Shown here in pieces: positions 26,278-33,993 of a stretch of DNA of 64,000 nt. Made by a program: the position numbers and the translations under genes. Under the pieces are notes generated by a model that saw nothing but the letters and a program-made list of their open reading frames with translations, was not told the origin of the DNA and ran no database searches. How positions within the stretch are numbered: the stretch's first letter is position 1; each line of letters opens with the position of its first letter. The stretch comes from Sedimentitalea sp042687825 (lineage in GTDB: Bacteria; Pseudomonadota; Alphaproteobacteria; Rhodobacterales; Rhodobacteraceae), in contig NZ_JBHUQE010000006.1 of NCBI RefSeq assembly GCF_042687825.1, forward strand, positions 1 to 64,000, written 5' to 3'.

Positions 26278-26901
26278 TCATGAAATTTCGAACTTGCGGC
26301 GGCGCAAACCCAGCAAGGCCACAAGCGCGCCGCCCAGCAGCACCGCCGTGGCCGGCAAGGGAACAGGAGTGGGTTGCGGGTCGGGCGGCACCAGTTGCCA
26401 GTTCTCGACATCCGCAACAAACAATAAACCAGTTGCCAATGGGGCGCCGGAATTAAGTTCAACGGTGACGTCAGCGCTGCCTGCAACTTGCAGCCAGTCC
26501 AATTCGATAGGCCCGCCTGTTACCGTGACCTGGACCCGGCCGCTGGTCACAACCCCCGCATAGGATGGGCCGAAACCGATGTTCCCGTATTTTGAGGAAA
26601 GGCTGTTGTTGACGACATCGGATGCCATTTCGGGCCCGGGCGGACCCGCGATTGCGTCTTCCAACAGCGTTGTGTGCAGCGTTGTGCCTGGACCCTGCCC
26701 GCTGGTGCCAAAGAAACCATAATATTGTTGCATGTAAAACGGGCTGTCGATGGACAGGATCGGAAGGTGGTTGGAACTGGACGGGCCGGCCGTCGAAAAC
26801 GAATAGGTGCCTTCGTAGACATTACCGGGCAGGAAGGTCACCGCGCCGGCGGAACCGGTTGCAATAAACAAAGACGTCAAAAAAATTAATAGTTTGCGCA
26901 T
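26278..26901 (-). CDS. VPLPA-CTERM sorting-domain protein
   Basis: This 207-residue protein has a signal peptide (residues 1-20, MRKLLIFLTSLFIATGSAGA) and a C-terminal tripartite sorting signal: VPLPA at 180-184, a hydrophobic helix, and the basic cluster LRRRK. This is the rhodobacterial VPLPA-CTERM variant of PEP-CTERM, processed by an exosortase and usually linked to exopolysaccharide-covered surfaces. The mature part is rich in Gly, Ser and Thr, with no recognised domain. No exosortase gene is in the window. The start at 26901 lies behind a caggagaat RBS. Confidence 0.85.
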   Translation of the reverse strand: MRKLLIFLTSLFIATGSAGAVTFLPGNVYEGTYSFSTAGPSSSNHLPILSIDSPFYMQQYYGFFGTSGQGPGTTLHTTLLEDAIAGPPGPEMASDVVNNSLSSKYGNIGFGPSYAGVVTSGRVQVTVTGGPIELDWLQVAGSADVTVELNSGAPLATGLLFVADVENWQLVPPDPQPTPVPLPATAVLLGGALVALLGLRRRKFEIS

Positions 26902-27014
26902 ACTAAATTCTCCTGTGAGCGGCGGCCCCCCCATGGCTCCTCTGGTTTCATCCCATTGATCCGATTGTAAAAAATGAGGCACGGCGGGGCATGACCCATC
27001 TGGGTTATGCGCAC

Positions 27015-27041
27015 AAAAAAAGGCCCCGGAAACCGGGGCCT
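27015..27041 (-). terminator. Intrinsic terminator of the atp operon
   Basis: On the minus strand, a perfect 9-bp stem (AGGCCCCGG / CCGGGGCCT) with a 3-nt loop is followed by seven T residues. It starts about 25 bases after the atpC stop and is the clearest intrinsic terminator in the window. Confidence 0.92.
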
Positions 27042-27064
27042 GAATTCTTGCTGATGTGGCGCGA

Positions 27065-27481
27065 TCAGACTTTGATGTGATCGCCCAGGGCAACCATGTC
27101 CGCCAGCAGTTTGGCGGCATCGTCGACCATGCCCGGCTCATTCTTGAACTGTTCCTTGGCCGCCTCGTGCGCGGCCTGGGCATCCTCGATCAACTCGTCG
27201 ATATGCGCCCGCGTCACATCGTTCAGCGGAATCGCTTTCTCGGCCAGAACCGACAGGCTGGTGGCATTGATCTCGGCAAAGCCACCGGACACGACGTATT
27301 CTGCCGTGCTGTTGGGGCTTTCCACCCGCAGCACACCGGGGCGCAGCGTGGTGATGATGGGGGCATGGTCGGGCATTGCCGTCATGTCGCCATCCGCACC
27401 GGGGATCTGGACCGCGCTGACCTGCAGCGAAGCCAGGCTTCGCTCTGGGCTGACTAGGTCGAATTGCATTGTATCTGCCAT
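27065..27481 (-). CDS. atpC: ATP synthase epsilon subunit
   Basis: This 138-residue subunit of F1 belongs to the central stalk and regulates ATP hydrolysis. The beta-sandwich part has MPDHAPIITTLRPGVLRV, and a shorter helical tail follows. It is the last gene of atpHAGDC, separated from atpD by 11 bases, and ends shortly before a strong terminator. Confidence 0.96.
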   Translation of the reverse strand: MADTMQFDLVSPERSLASLQVSAVQIPGADGDMTAMPDHAPIITTLRPGVLRVESPNSTAEYVVSGGFAEINATSLSVLAEKAIPLNDVTRAHIDELIEDAQAAHEAAKEQFKNEPGMVDDAAKLLADMVALGDHIKV

Positions 27482-27492
27482 CAGGCTGCTCC

Positions 27493-28917
27493 TCAGGCTG
27501 CGTCGGCGGCCATTTTCTCGGCTTTGGCGATCACTTCGTCGATGCCGCCAACCATGTAGAAGGCGCCCTCGGGCAGGTGATCGTATTCGCCGGCGACAAC
27601 GGCCTTGAAAGAGGCGATTGTGTCTTCCAGCGGCACCTGCACACCGGGCGAACCGGTGAACACCTGAGCCACGTCAAACGGCTGGGACAGGAAACGCTGG
27701 ATTTTCCGGGCGCGGGCCACGGTCAGCTTGTCCTCTTCGCTCAGTTCGTCCATGCCGAGAATGGCAATGATGTCCTGCAGCGACTTGTAGCGCTGAAGGA
27801 TCTGCTGAACGTCGCTGGCGACCTTGTAGTGCTCTTCGCCCACAACCGCCGGGTCCATCAGACGCGAGGTCGAGTCCAGCGGGTCCACCGCCGGATAGAT
27901 GCCCAGTTCCGAAATCGCCCGCGACAGAACGGTCGTGGCGTCCAGGTGTGCAAACGAGGTTGCCGGCGCGGGGTCGGTCAGGTCGTCCGCAGGCACGTAG
28001 ATGGCCTGCACCGAGGTGATCGACCCGGCCTTGGTCGAGGTGATGCGTTCCTGCAGGGCGCCCATGTCGGTGGCCAGGGTCGGCTGATAGCCCACAGCCG
28101 AGGGGATACGGCCCAGCAGGGCGGACACTTCGGAACCGGCCTGGGTAAAGCGGAAGATGTTATCGACAAAGAACAGAACGTCGGTCCCGGACTGGTCGCG
28201 GAACTGCTCGGCCAGGGTCAGGCCGGTCAGGGCGACGCGGGCACGGGCTCCCGGAGGCTCGTTCATCTGACCGTAGACCAGGGCCACCTGGGATTCTTCC
28301 AGGTTGTCCGGCTTGATGACGTTGGATTCGATCATCTCGTGGTAGAGGTCGTTGCCCTCGCGGGTCCGTTCCCCGACGCCTGCAAAGACCGAAAAGCCCG
28401 AGTGCACTTTGGCGATGTTGTTGATCAGTTCCATGATCAGAACCGTCTTGCCCACGCCGGCACCACCAAACAGGCCGATTTTACCACCCTTGGAATAGGG
28501 GGCCAGCAGGTCGACCACCTTGATGCCGGTGACCAGAATCTCGGATTCGGTGGACTGTTCCGAAAACGCCGGTGCATCCTGGTGGATGGCACGTGTATCG
28601 GTCGCGTTGACCGGGCCGCCTTCGTCCACGGGCTCGCCGACGACGTTCAGGATGCGGCCCAGGGTGGCGTTGCCCACCGGAACCATGATCGGGCCGCCGG
28701 TATCGGTCACTTCGGCGCCGCGCACCAGACCTTCGGTGGCGTCCATCGCGATGCAGCGTACCGAGTTCTCGCCCAGGTGCTGGGATACTTCCAGAACCAG
28801 GTTCTTGCCGTTGTTCTCGGTGTTCAATGCGTTCAGAATTTCGGGCAGATGGTCGTCGAACTGCACGTCGACAACAGCGCCGATGACCTGGGTCACTTTG
28901 CCTTTTGCGTTTGCCAT
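27493..28917 (-). CDS. atpD: ATP synthase beta subunit
   Basis: This 474-residue catalytic subunit of F1 has the P-loop GGAGVGKT (151-158), GERTREGNDLYHEM with the catalytic Glu, and the LLGRIPSAVGYQPTLA block. The length is typical. It lies 18 bases after atpG and before atpC. Confidence 0.98.
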   Translation of the reverse strand: MANAKGKVTQVIGAVVDVQFDDHLPEILNALNTENNGKNLVLEVSQHLGENSVRCIAMDATEGLVRGAEVTDTGGPIMVPVGNATLGRILNVVGEPVDEGGPVNATDTRAIHQDAPAFSEQSTESEILVTGIKVVDLLAPYSKGGKIGLFGGAGVGKTVLIMELINNIAKVHSGFSVFAGVGERTREGNDLYHEMIESNVIKPDNLEESQVALVYGQMNEPPGARARVALTGLTLAEQFRDQSGTDVLFFVDNIFRFTQAGSEVSALLGRIPSAVGYQPTLATDMGALQERITSTKAGSITSVQAIYVPADDLTDPAPATSFAHLDATTVLSRAISELGIYPAVDPLDSTSRLMDPAVVGEEHYKVASDVQQILQRYKSLQDIIAILGMDELSEEDKLTVARARKIQRFLSQPFDVAQVFTGSPGVQVPLEDTIASFKAVVAGEYDHLPEGAFYMVGGIDEVIAKAEKMAADAA

Positions 28918-28935
28918 ATATTTGTCTCCGGTTCT

Positions 28936-29811
28936 TTAGAGCGCTTCAGCGCCCGAAATAATTTCGATAAGCTCGTTGGTGATCACGGCCTGACGCGAGC
29001 GGTTGAACTCGATGGTCAGCTTGTCGATCATCTCGCCGGCATTGCGCGTCGCGTTGTCCATCGCGGACATGCGCGCGCCCTGTTCGCTGGCGCCGTTTTC
29101 CAGAAGCGCGGCAAAGATCTGCGTTGTGACCCCCCGCGGCAACAGGTCGGCCAGAATGGCGTTCTCGTCCGGTTCATAGTCGTAAACCGTGCTGGCACCG
29201 GCATTCTCGGGCGCCTCGAAAGCCGCCGGAATGATTTTTTGCTCGGTGGGTTCCTGGGTGACCACGTTGACGAACTTGGAGTAAAAGATCGTGGCAACGT
29301 CGAACTCGCCGGCATCAAAGCGCGACAGAACGTCCTTGGCAACACCCTGGGCGTCGGCATAAGACACGCGCTTGATCTCGGTCAGGTCCACGTGGCCGAC
29401 AAAGTTGTCCGCGAAATCCCGCTTGAGCTGATCCCGCCCTTTTTTGCCGACCGTCAGTATCTTGACCGTCTTGCCGGCGCGCACCAGCGTTTCGGCCCGG
29501 ATACGGGCCAGCTTGGCGATATTGGTGTTGAAACCGCCGCACAGACCGCGTTCGGCGGTCATGACGATCAGCAGATGCACCTGATCGCTGCCCGTACCGC
29601 TGAGCAGTTTGGGCGCGGAATCAGAGCCTTCGACCGAGGCCGCGATCTGCCCCAGAACGGCGTTGAACCGTTCTGTATAAGGGCGCGACTGTTCGGCACT
29701 TTCCTGCGCGCGGCGAAGTTTCGCCGCGGCAACCATTTGCATGGCTTTGGTGATCTTACGAGTGTTCTTGACACTCTCGATCCTGTTTTTCAGGTCCTTG
29801 AGGCTTGGCAT
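28936..29811 (-). CDS. atpG: ATP synthase gamma subunit
   Basis: This 291-residue subunit is the rotating shaft of F1. The N-terminal helix MPSLKDLKNRIESVKNTRKI and the C-terminal helix with RNAGEMIDKLTIEFNR are conserved. It lies 12 bases after atpA. Confidence 0.97.
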   Translation of the reverse strand: MPSLKDLKNRIESVKNTRKITKAMQMVAAAKLRRAQESAEQSRPYTERFNAVLGQIAASVEGSDSAPKLLSGTGSDQVHLLIVMTAERGLCGGFNTNIAKLARIRAETLVRAGKTVKILTVGKKGRDQLKRDFADNFVGHVDLTEIKRVSYADAQGVAKDVLSRFDAGEFDVATIFYSKFVNVVTQEPTEQKIIPAAFEAPENAGASTVYDYEPDENAILADLLPRGVTTQIFAALLENGASEQGARMSAMDNATRNAGEMIDKLTIEFNRSRQAVITNELIEIISGAEAL

Positions 29812-29823
29812 GTGTCAGGCCCC

Positions 29824-31359
29824 TTACGCGAAATCAGCGGCGTATTCGTCGAGAGCTGCTTTGATTTTGTCCTCGGCCTCACCCTTGATCTTGGGATCTT
29901 CGTCGGTGATGAACTTGAGCAGATCGGCATGTTTGCTGCGCAGATGCGCCAGCAGACCGGCCTCGAAACGACCGACGTCACCAACCGGCAGCTTGTCCAG
30001 ATAGCCCTTGGTGCCGGCATAGATCACGCAGACGATTTCAGCGTTGGTCAGGGGCGAATACTGCGCCTGTTTCATCAGCTCGGTCAGACGGGCACCCCGG
30101 TTCAGCAGCTGCTGGGTGGCGGCGTCCAGATCGGAACCGAACTGGGCAAAGGCGGCCATCTCACGATACTGCGCCAGTTCCAGCTTGACCGGGCCGGCGA
30201 CCGACTTCATCGCGTTGGTCTGGGCCGAAGAGCCCACGCGAGACACCGACAGACCGGTGTTCACGGCCGGGCGGATGCCCTGGAAGAACAGTTCGGTTTC
30301 CAGGAAGATCTGGCCGTCGGTGATCGAGATCACGTTGGTCGGAATAAACGCCGACACGTCGCCGCCCTGGGTTTCGATGATCGGCAGCGCGGTCAGCGAT
30401 CCGGCACCGTTGTCCTCGTTCAGCTTGGCCGAACGTTCCAGCAGGCGCGAGTGCAGATAGAAAACGTCACCCGGATAGGCTTCACGTCCCGGCGGACGAC
30501 GCAGCAGCAGCGACATCTGGCGATAGGCGACGGCCTGTTTGGAGAGGTCATCATAGATGATCAGTGCGTGGCGGCCATTGTCGCGGAAATGCTCGGCCAT
30601 CGCGGTTGCGGCATAGGGCGCCAGGAACTGCAGCGGGGCCGGGTCGGACGCGGTTGCGGCCACGACGATCGAATAGTCCAGCGCGCCGTTCTCTTCCAGC
30701 TTTTTCACCAGCTGGGCAACGGTCGAACGCTTTTGGCCAACGGCGACATAGACACAGTACAGCTTTTTGGACTCGTCCGGGGCGGCGTCGTTATAGGATT
30801 TCTGGTTCAGGATGGTGTCCAGCGCCACGGCTGTCTTGCCGGTCTGACGGTCACCGATGATCAGTTCCCGCTGGCCGCGGCCGATCGGGATCATGGCGTC
30901 GACGGATTTCAGACCGGTTGCCATCGGCTCGTGCACCGACTTACGCGGAATGATGCCCGGTGCCTTGACGTCGGCCACGCCGCGCTTGGCGGCCTTGATC
31001 GGACCCTTGCCGTCCAGCGGGTTGCCCAGACCGTCGACAACGCGCCCCAACAGTTCGTCGCCAATCGGCACGTCCACGATCGAGTTGGTGCGCTTGACGG
31101 TGTCGCCTTCCTTGATGTCCCGGTCGCTGCCGAAGATCACGACGCCGACATTGTCGGATTCCAGGTTCAGCGCCATGCCCTGAATGCCACCGGGGAATTC
31201 AACCATTTCGCCGGCCTGAACGTTGTCAAGGCCGTAAACCCTGGCGATACCGTCGCCGACGCTCAGGACGCGGCCAACTTCGGCCACTTCGGCTTCCTGA
31301 CCAAAGTTCTTGATCTGGTCCTTCAGGATCGCAGAAATCTCTGCAGCTTGGATTCCCAT
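29824..31359 (-). CDS. atpA: ATP synthase alpha subunit
   Basis: This 511-residue non-catalytic nucleotide-binding subunit of F1 has the P-loop GDRQTGKT (169-176) and the alpha signature with the catalytic Arg near PAVNTGLSVSRVGSSAQ. The start codon follows the atpH stop with no gap. Confidence 0.98.
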   Translation of the reverse strand: MGIQAAEISAILKDQIKNFGQEAEVAEVGRVLSVGDGIARVYGLDNVQAGEMVEFPGGIQGMALNLESDNVGVVIFGSDRDIKEGDTVKRTNSIVDVPIGDELLGRVVDGLGNPLDGKGPIKAAKRGVADVKAPGIIPRKSVHEPMATGLKSVDAMIPIGRGQRELIIGDRQTGKTAVALDTILNQKSYNDAAPDESKKLYCVYVAVGQKRSTVAQLVKKLEENGALDYSIVVAATASDPAPLQFLAPYAATAMAEHFRDNGRHALIIYDDLSKQAVAYRQMSLLLRRPPGREAYPGDVFYLHSRLLERSAKLNEDNGAGSLTALPIIETQGGDVSAFIPTNVISITDGQIFLETELFFQGIRPAVNTGLSVSRVGSSAQTNAMKSVAGPVKLELAQYREMAAFAQFGSDLDAATQQLLNRGARLTELMKQAQYSPLTNAEIVCVIYAGTKGYLDKLPVGDVGRFEAGLLAHLRSKHADLLKFITDEDPKIKGEAEDKIKAALDEYAADFA

Positions 31360-31920
31360 TTATCCGACCTCTTTCATTGCATTCTGGAGGGAGTTGAGCC
31401 GCGAGCGGATCGACGTATCGATCATCTTCGAACCCACTTTGACGACAAGACCGCCGATGAGGCTTTCATCGACGGTCGCATTTATGGTGACGGTCTTGCC
31501 CACGCGCGCCTTTAGCGTGCTGGCCAGTTTCTCGGACTGCGCCTTGGTCAGCGCCTTGGCACTGATCACGTCGGCGGTCACTTCGCCGCGCTGCTCGGCC
31601 AGCTGCGTGCGCAGGGCGCTTATCAACTGCGGCAAGACGAACAGACGGCGCTTTTGCGCCATCAGTCCCAGCGACTGGGTCAGCACCGGGGCCAGGTCCA
31701 TCTTTTTGGCTACGGCCGAAATCGCCTTTTCCTGCGCGCTGCGGGAAATTACCGGTGAATGTATCAGACTGCGCAGATCTTCGCTGTCGGCCAGCGCGGT
31801 TGCCAGATCGTTGATACTGGTTTCCAGGCCGTCGAGGTTCTTGTTCTCTTGCGCGATCTCAAAAATCGCCTTGGCATAGCGCGCAGCTATGCCCGCGGAA
31901 ATCGAAGCTGGTTCGGACAC
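31360..31920 (-). CDS. atpH: ATP synthase delta subunit
   Basis: This 186-residue peripheral-stalk subunit is the first gene of the operon. The start is a GTG at 31920, giving the N-terminus (M)SEPASISAGIAARYA, which matches alphaproteobacterial AtpH. A frame reaching 32064 would add 48 residues unlike the family. The F0 genes (atpB, atpE, atpF) are not here, as is usual in this class. Confidence 0.93.
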   Translation of the reverse strand: MSEPASISAGIAARYAKAIFEIAQENKNLDGLETSINDLATALADSEDLRSLIHSPVISRSAQEKAISAVAKKMDLAPVLTQSLGLMAQKRRLFVLPQLISALRTQLAEQRGEVTADVISAKALTKAQSEKLASTLKARVGKTVTINATVDESLIGGLVVKVGSKMIDTSIRSRLNSLQNAMKEVG

Positions 31921-32226
31921 GTCCACCCTTCCGATATTTGGCCCCGGTTTGCCGCATTCAGCGCGGTCTCCGGAGGCGTGAGTTAGCCCTGCGTTGGCAC
32001 AAGGCGTCAAAATCAGCGTGGATCTAGCAGAGCCCACCTTCGCCCGCAACATACTATAGCGCAAACGGACCTTTGGTTTTTGCGATGTAATTCAAAGGCT
32101 TGGTAAAAGTGCGACCCTTTGCGCGTCTGCCGATCGGGCAAAAATGCACAGATTTTGCGTGTTTGTCCGATTCCTGCGGCCCCCGGGGCGGGAATTGCGA
32201 CAAAAAACGCCGTCCCCGTGCAGCGT
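31921..32226 (-). promoter_or_regulatory. Upstream region of the atp operon
   Basis: These 306 bases lie between the atpH start and the methyltransferase stop, both on the minus strand. The middle (about 32040-32110) is AT-richer and on the minus strand contains TATAGT near 32051-32056, a candidate -10 box. I could not pair it with a good -35. No gene is seen here. Confidence 0.4.
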
Positions 32227-32991
32227 CTAGGGGCGCGGGTCAGATCGCACCGGGGCGCCCACCGGTTCGGCCAGCCCCTTCAGCGCCTTGATTGGGCGTT
32301 TCGCGATCTCCTTGACGATGGTGCCGGCGGGCGGCTGCACCCGTTTGCTGGCCTCGACCATGACGACGCCGCCGGGCAGGATACGCGGCAGCCGATTGCC
32401 AAACTTTTCGATCAAGGGGCCAGATTTCAGCCAGAAATGCCGCGTAGATGGTGGCAGGTACAGGGCTGCGGCGTGGCGTTCCGGCAGGAAAAGCTGCTGT
32501 TTCAGCTGCGCTTCGAGCTGGCCCAGCGAATAGGGCCTGCCAAAGCCGAACGGCGTGCGGTCGTTGCGCGACCACAATCCGGCCCTGTTGGGCACGATGA
32601 ACAGCGCCTTGCCGCCCGGACCCAGCACCCGCCAGCATTCCTCGAGCAGGCGCGACGGGCGTTCGGACGCCTCGAGCCCGTGCATGACCACCAGGCGGTC
32701 GACATGGCCGGTTTCGATCGGCCACAGAGTTTCCTCGGACAGGACGGACACATTCGGCTGGCCGGCAGGCCAGGGCATCACCCCCTGCGGCGCCGGCATC
32801 AGGGCGATGATCCGGCGCGCGTCTTCCAGATACGGGCGCAGCAGCGGCACCGCAAAGCCAAACCCGGCCACGGTCTGGCCCTTGGCCTCGGGCCACATCT
32901 GCAGCATCCGCTTGCGTACCGAGGTCTGCGCCGCACGCCCCAGCGTGCTGCGATAATAGAAATTGCGTAGGTCCTGCACGTCAAGATGCAT
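32227..32991 (-). CDS. Class I SAM-dependent methyltransferase-like protein
   Basis: This 254-residue protein resembles type 11 methyltransferases. It has AGFGFAVPLLRPYL where the SAM-binding glycine motif is expected, VDRLVVMHGLEASERPSRLL as motif IV, and LGPGGKALFIVPNR as post-motif III. The first glycine motif is degenerate (GFGFA), so SAM binding is likely but not certain. The substrate is unknown. It is divergent from gloB across 61 bases. The start at 32991 (MHLDVQDL) matches the family. Confidence 0.75.
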   Translation of the reverse strand: MHLDVQDLRNFYYRSTLGRAAQTSVRKRMLQMWPEAKGQTVAGFGFAVPLLRPYLEDARRIIALMPAPQGVMPWPAGQPNVSVLSEETLWPIETGHVDRLVVMHGLEASERPSRLLEECWRVLGPGGKALFIVPNRAGLWSRNDRTPFGFGRPYSLGQLEAQLKQQLFLPERHAAALYLPPSTRHFWLKSGPLIEKFGNRLPRILPGGVVMVEASKRVQPPAGTIVKEIAKRPIKALKGLAEPVGAPVRSDPRP

Positions 32992-33052
32992 TGCGGGTGC
33001 CCGTATGTTCAGACAAGCTATATTTAGTACAACAACGAAAGGGTGAAAGGCC

Positions 33053-33820
33053 ATGCCTCTTGAAATCGTCACCATTCCCTGTCTCGCCGACAATTATGCC
33101 TTTCTTGCCCATGATCCGGCCAGTGGCGAGACCCTGCTGGTGGACGTGCCCGACGCGGCGCCGATCCTGGCGGCACTGCGGGAGCGCGACTGGCGGCTGA
33201 CCCAGGTGTTTCTGACGCATCATCATGCGGATCACGTTCAGGGTCTGGCCGCGGTGCTGCAACAGCATGACGCCCGGGTGATCGGAGCGGCGGCGGACGC
33301 CCATCGCCTGCCGTCCCTGGACGTCGCCGTGGCCGAGGGCGACACGGTGTCGGTCGGTGCCGAAACCGGCCGGGTGATCGACGTGTCGGGGCACACGCTC
33401 GGTCATCTGGCGCTGCATTTTCCGGACAGCCGCGTGGTGTTCACCGCGGACAGCCTGATGGCGCTGGGCTGCGGGCGCCTATTCGAGGGCACGGCGCCAC
33501 AGATGTGGGCCTCGTTGTCGAAACTGGCTGCCCTTCCGGCCGATACCACCGTCTGTTCAGGGCATGAATACACGCAGGCCAACGGAGCCTTTGCCCTGAC
33601 CATCGAGCCGGACAATCCGGACCTGGCTGGCCGGGTGCGCGACATCGCTGCCCGGCGCGCGGCAGGGCAGCCGACGGTGCCGTCGCAGCTGGCGCTGGAA
33701 CTGGCCACCAACCCGTTTCTGCGCGCGGCCGATCCCGGTGTTCAGGCCCAGATCGGCATGAGCGGGGCGAATCCGGCGGATGTCTTTGCCGAGATTCGCG
33801 CCAGAAAGGACCGCTTTTGA
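33053..33820 (+). CDS. gloB: Hydroxyacylglutathione hydrolase (glyoxalase II)
   Basis: GloB hydrolyses S-D-lactoylglutathione to D-lactate and glutathione in methylglyoxal detoxification. The 255-residue protein has the binuclear metal motif THHHADH (55-61), then GHTLGH, FTADSL, SGHEYT and the C-terminal substrate-binding domain. The start is the ATG after an aacgaaagg RBS. A candidate promoter lies in the short gap shared with the divergent methyltransferase gene. Confidence 0.94.
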   Translation: MPLEIVTIPCLADNYAFLAHDPASGETLLVDVPDAAPILAALRERDWRLTQVFLTHHHADHVQGLAAVLQQHDARVIGAAADAHRLPSLDVAVAEGDTVSVGAETGRVIDVSGHTLGHLALHFPDSRVVFTADSLMALGCGRLFEGTAPQMWASLSKLAALPADTTVCSGHEYTQANGAFALTIEPDNPDLAGRVRDIAARRAAGQPTVPSQLALELATNPFLRAADPGVQAQIGMSGANPADVFAEIRARKDRF

Positions 33821-33993
33821 TGCCGGCTTTGGCGGCGTCAAGCCCCGGCTCACGGCTTTTGTGACCGAAAAATGAAAGAAAAGCCTTGAAGCCCGGGTAT
33901 GATCAACCAAACTCTAATAATATGGGGACATGGTTGGAATAGGGGCGCAGCAGATAATGCATCCCGCCCGACCCAGACAAGAGGAGCACGCCG

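Noticed and set aside
24574..26901. Mobile element causing the two broken genes
   Set aside because: No transposase, inverted terminal repeat, target duplication or integrase is seen. The lesions are one-base changes.
27469..31515. A 1348-codon open frame on the plus strand across atpD, atpG and atpA
   Set aside because: It is exactly antisense to three certain genes. High GC removes stop codons in this frame, the composition (many His, Gln, Arg, Gly) is not protein-like, and no domain is seen.
33821..33993. clpS in the gap before clpA
   Set aside because: The gap is 173 bases and no frame encodes the ClpS pattern. The only frame is a short shadow running into clpA.
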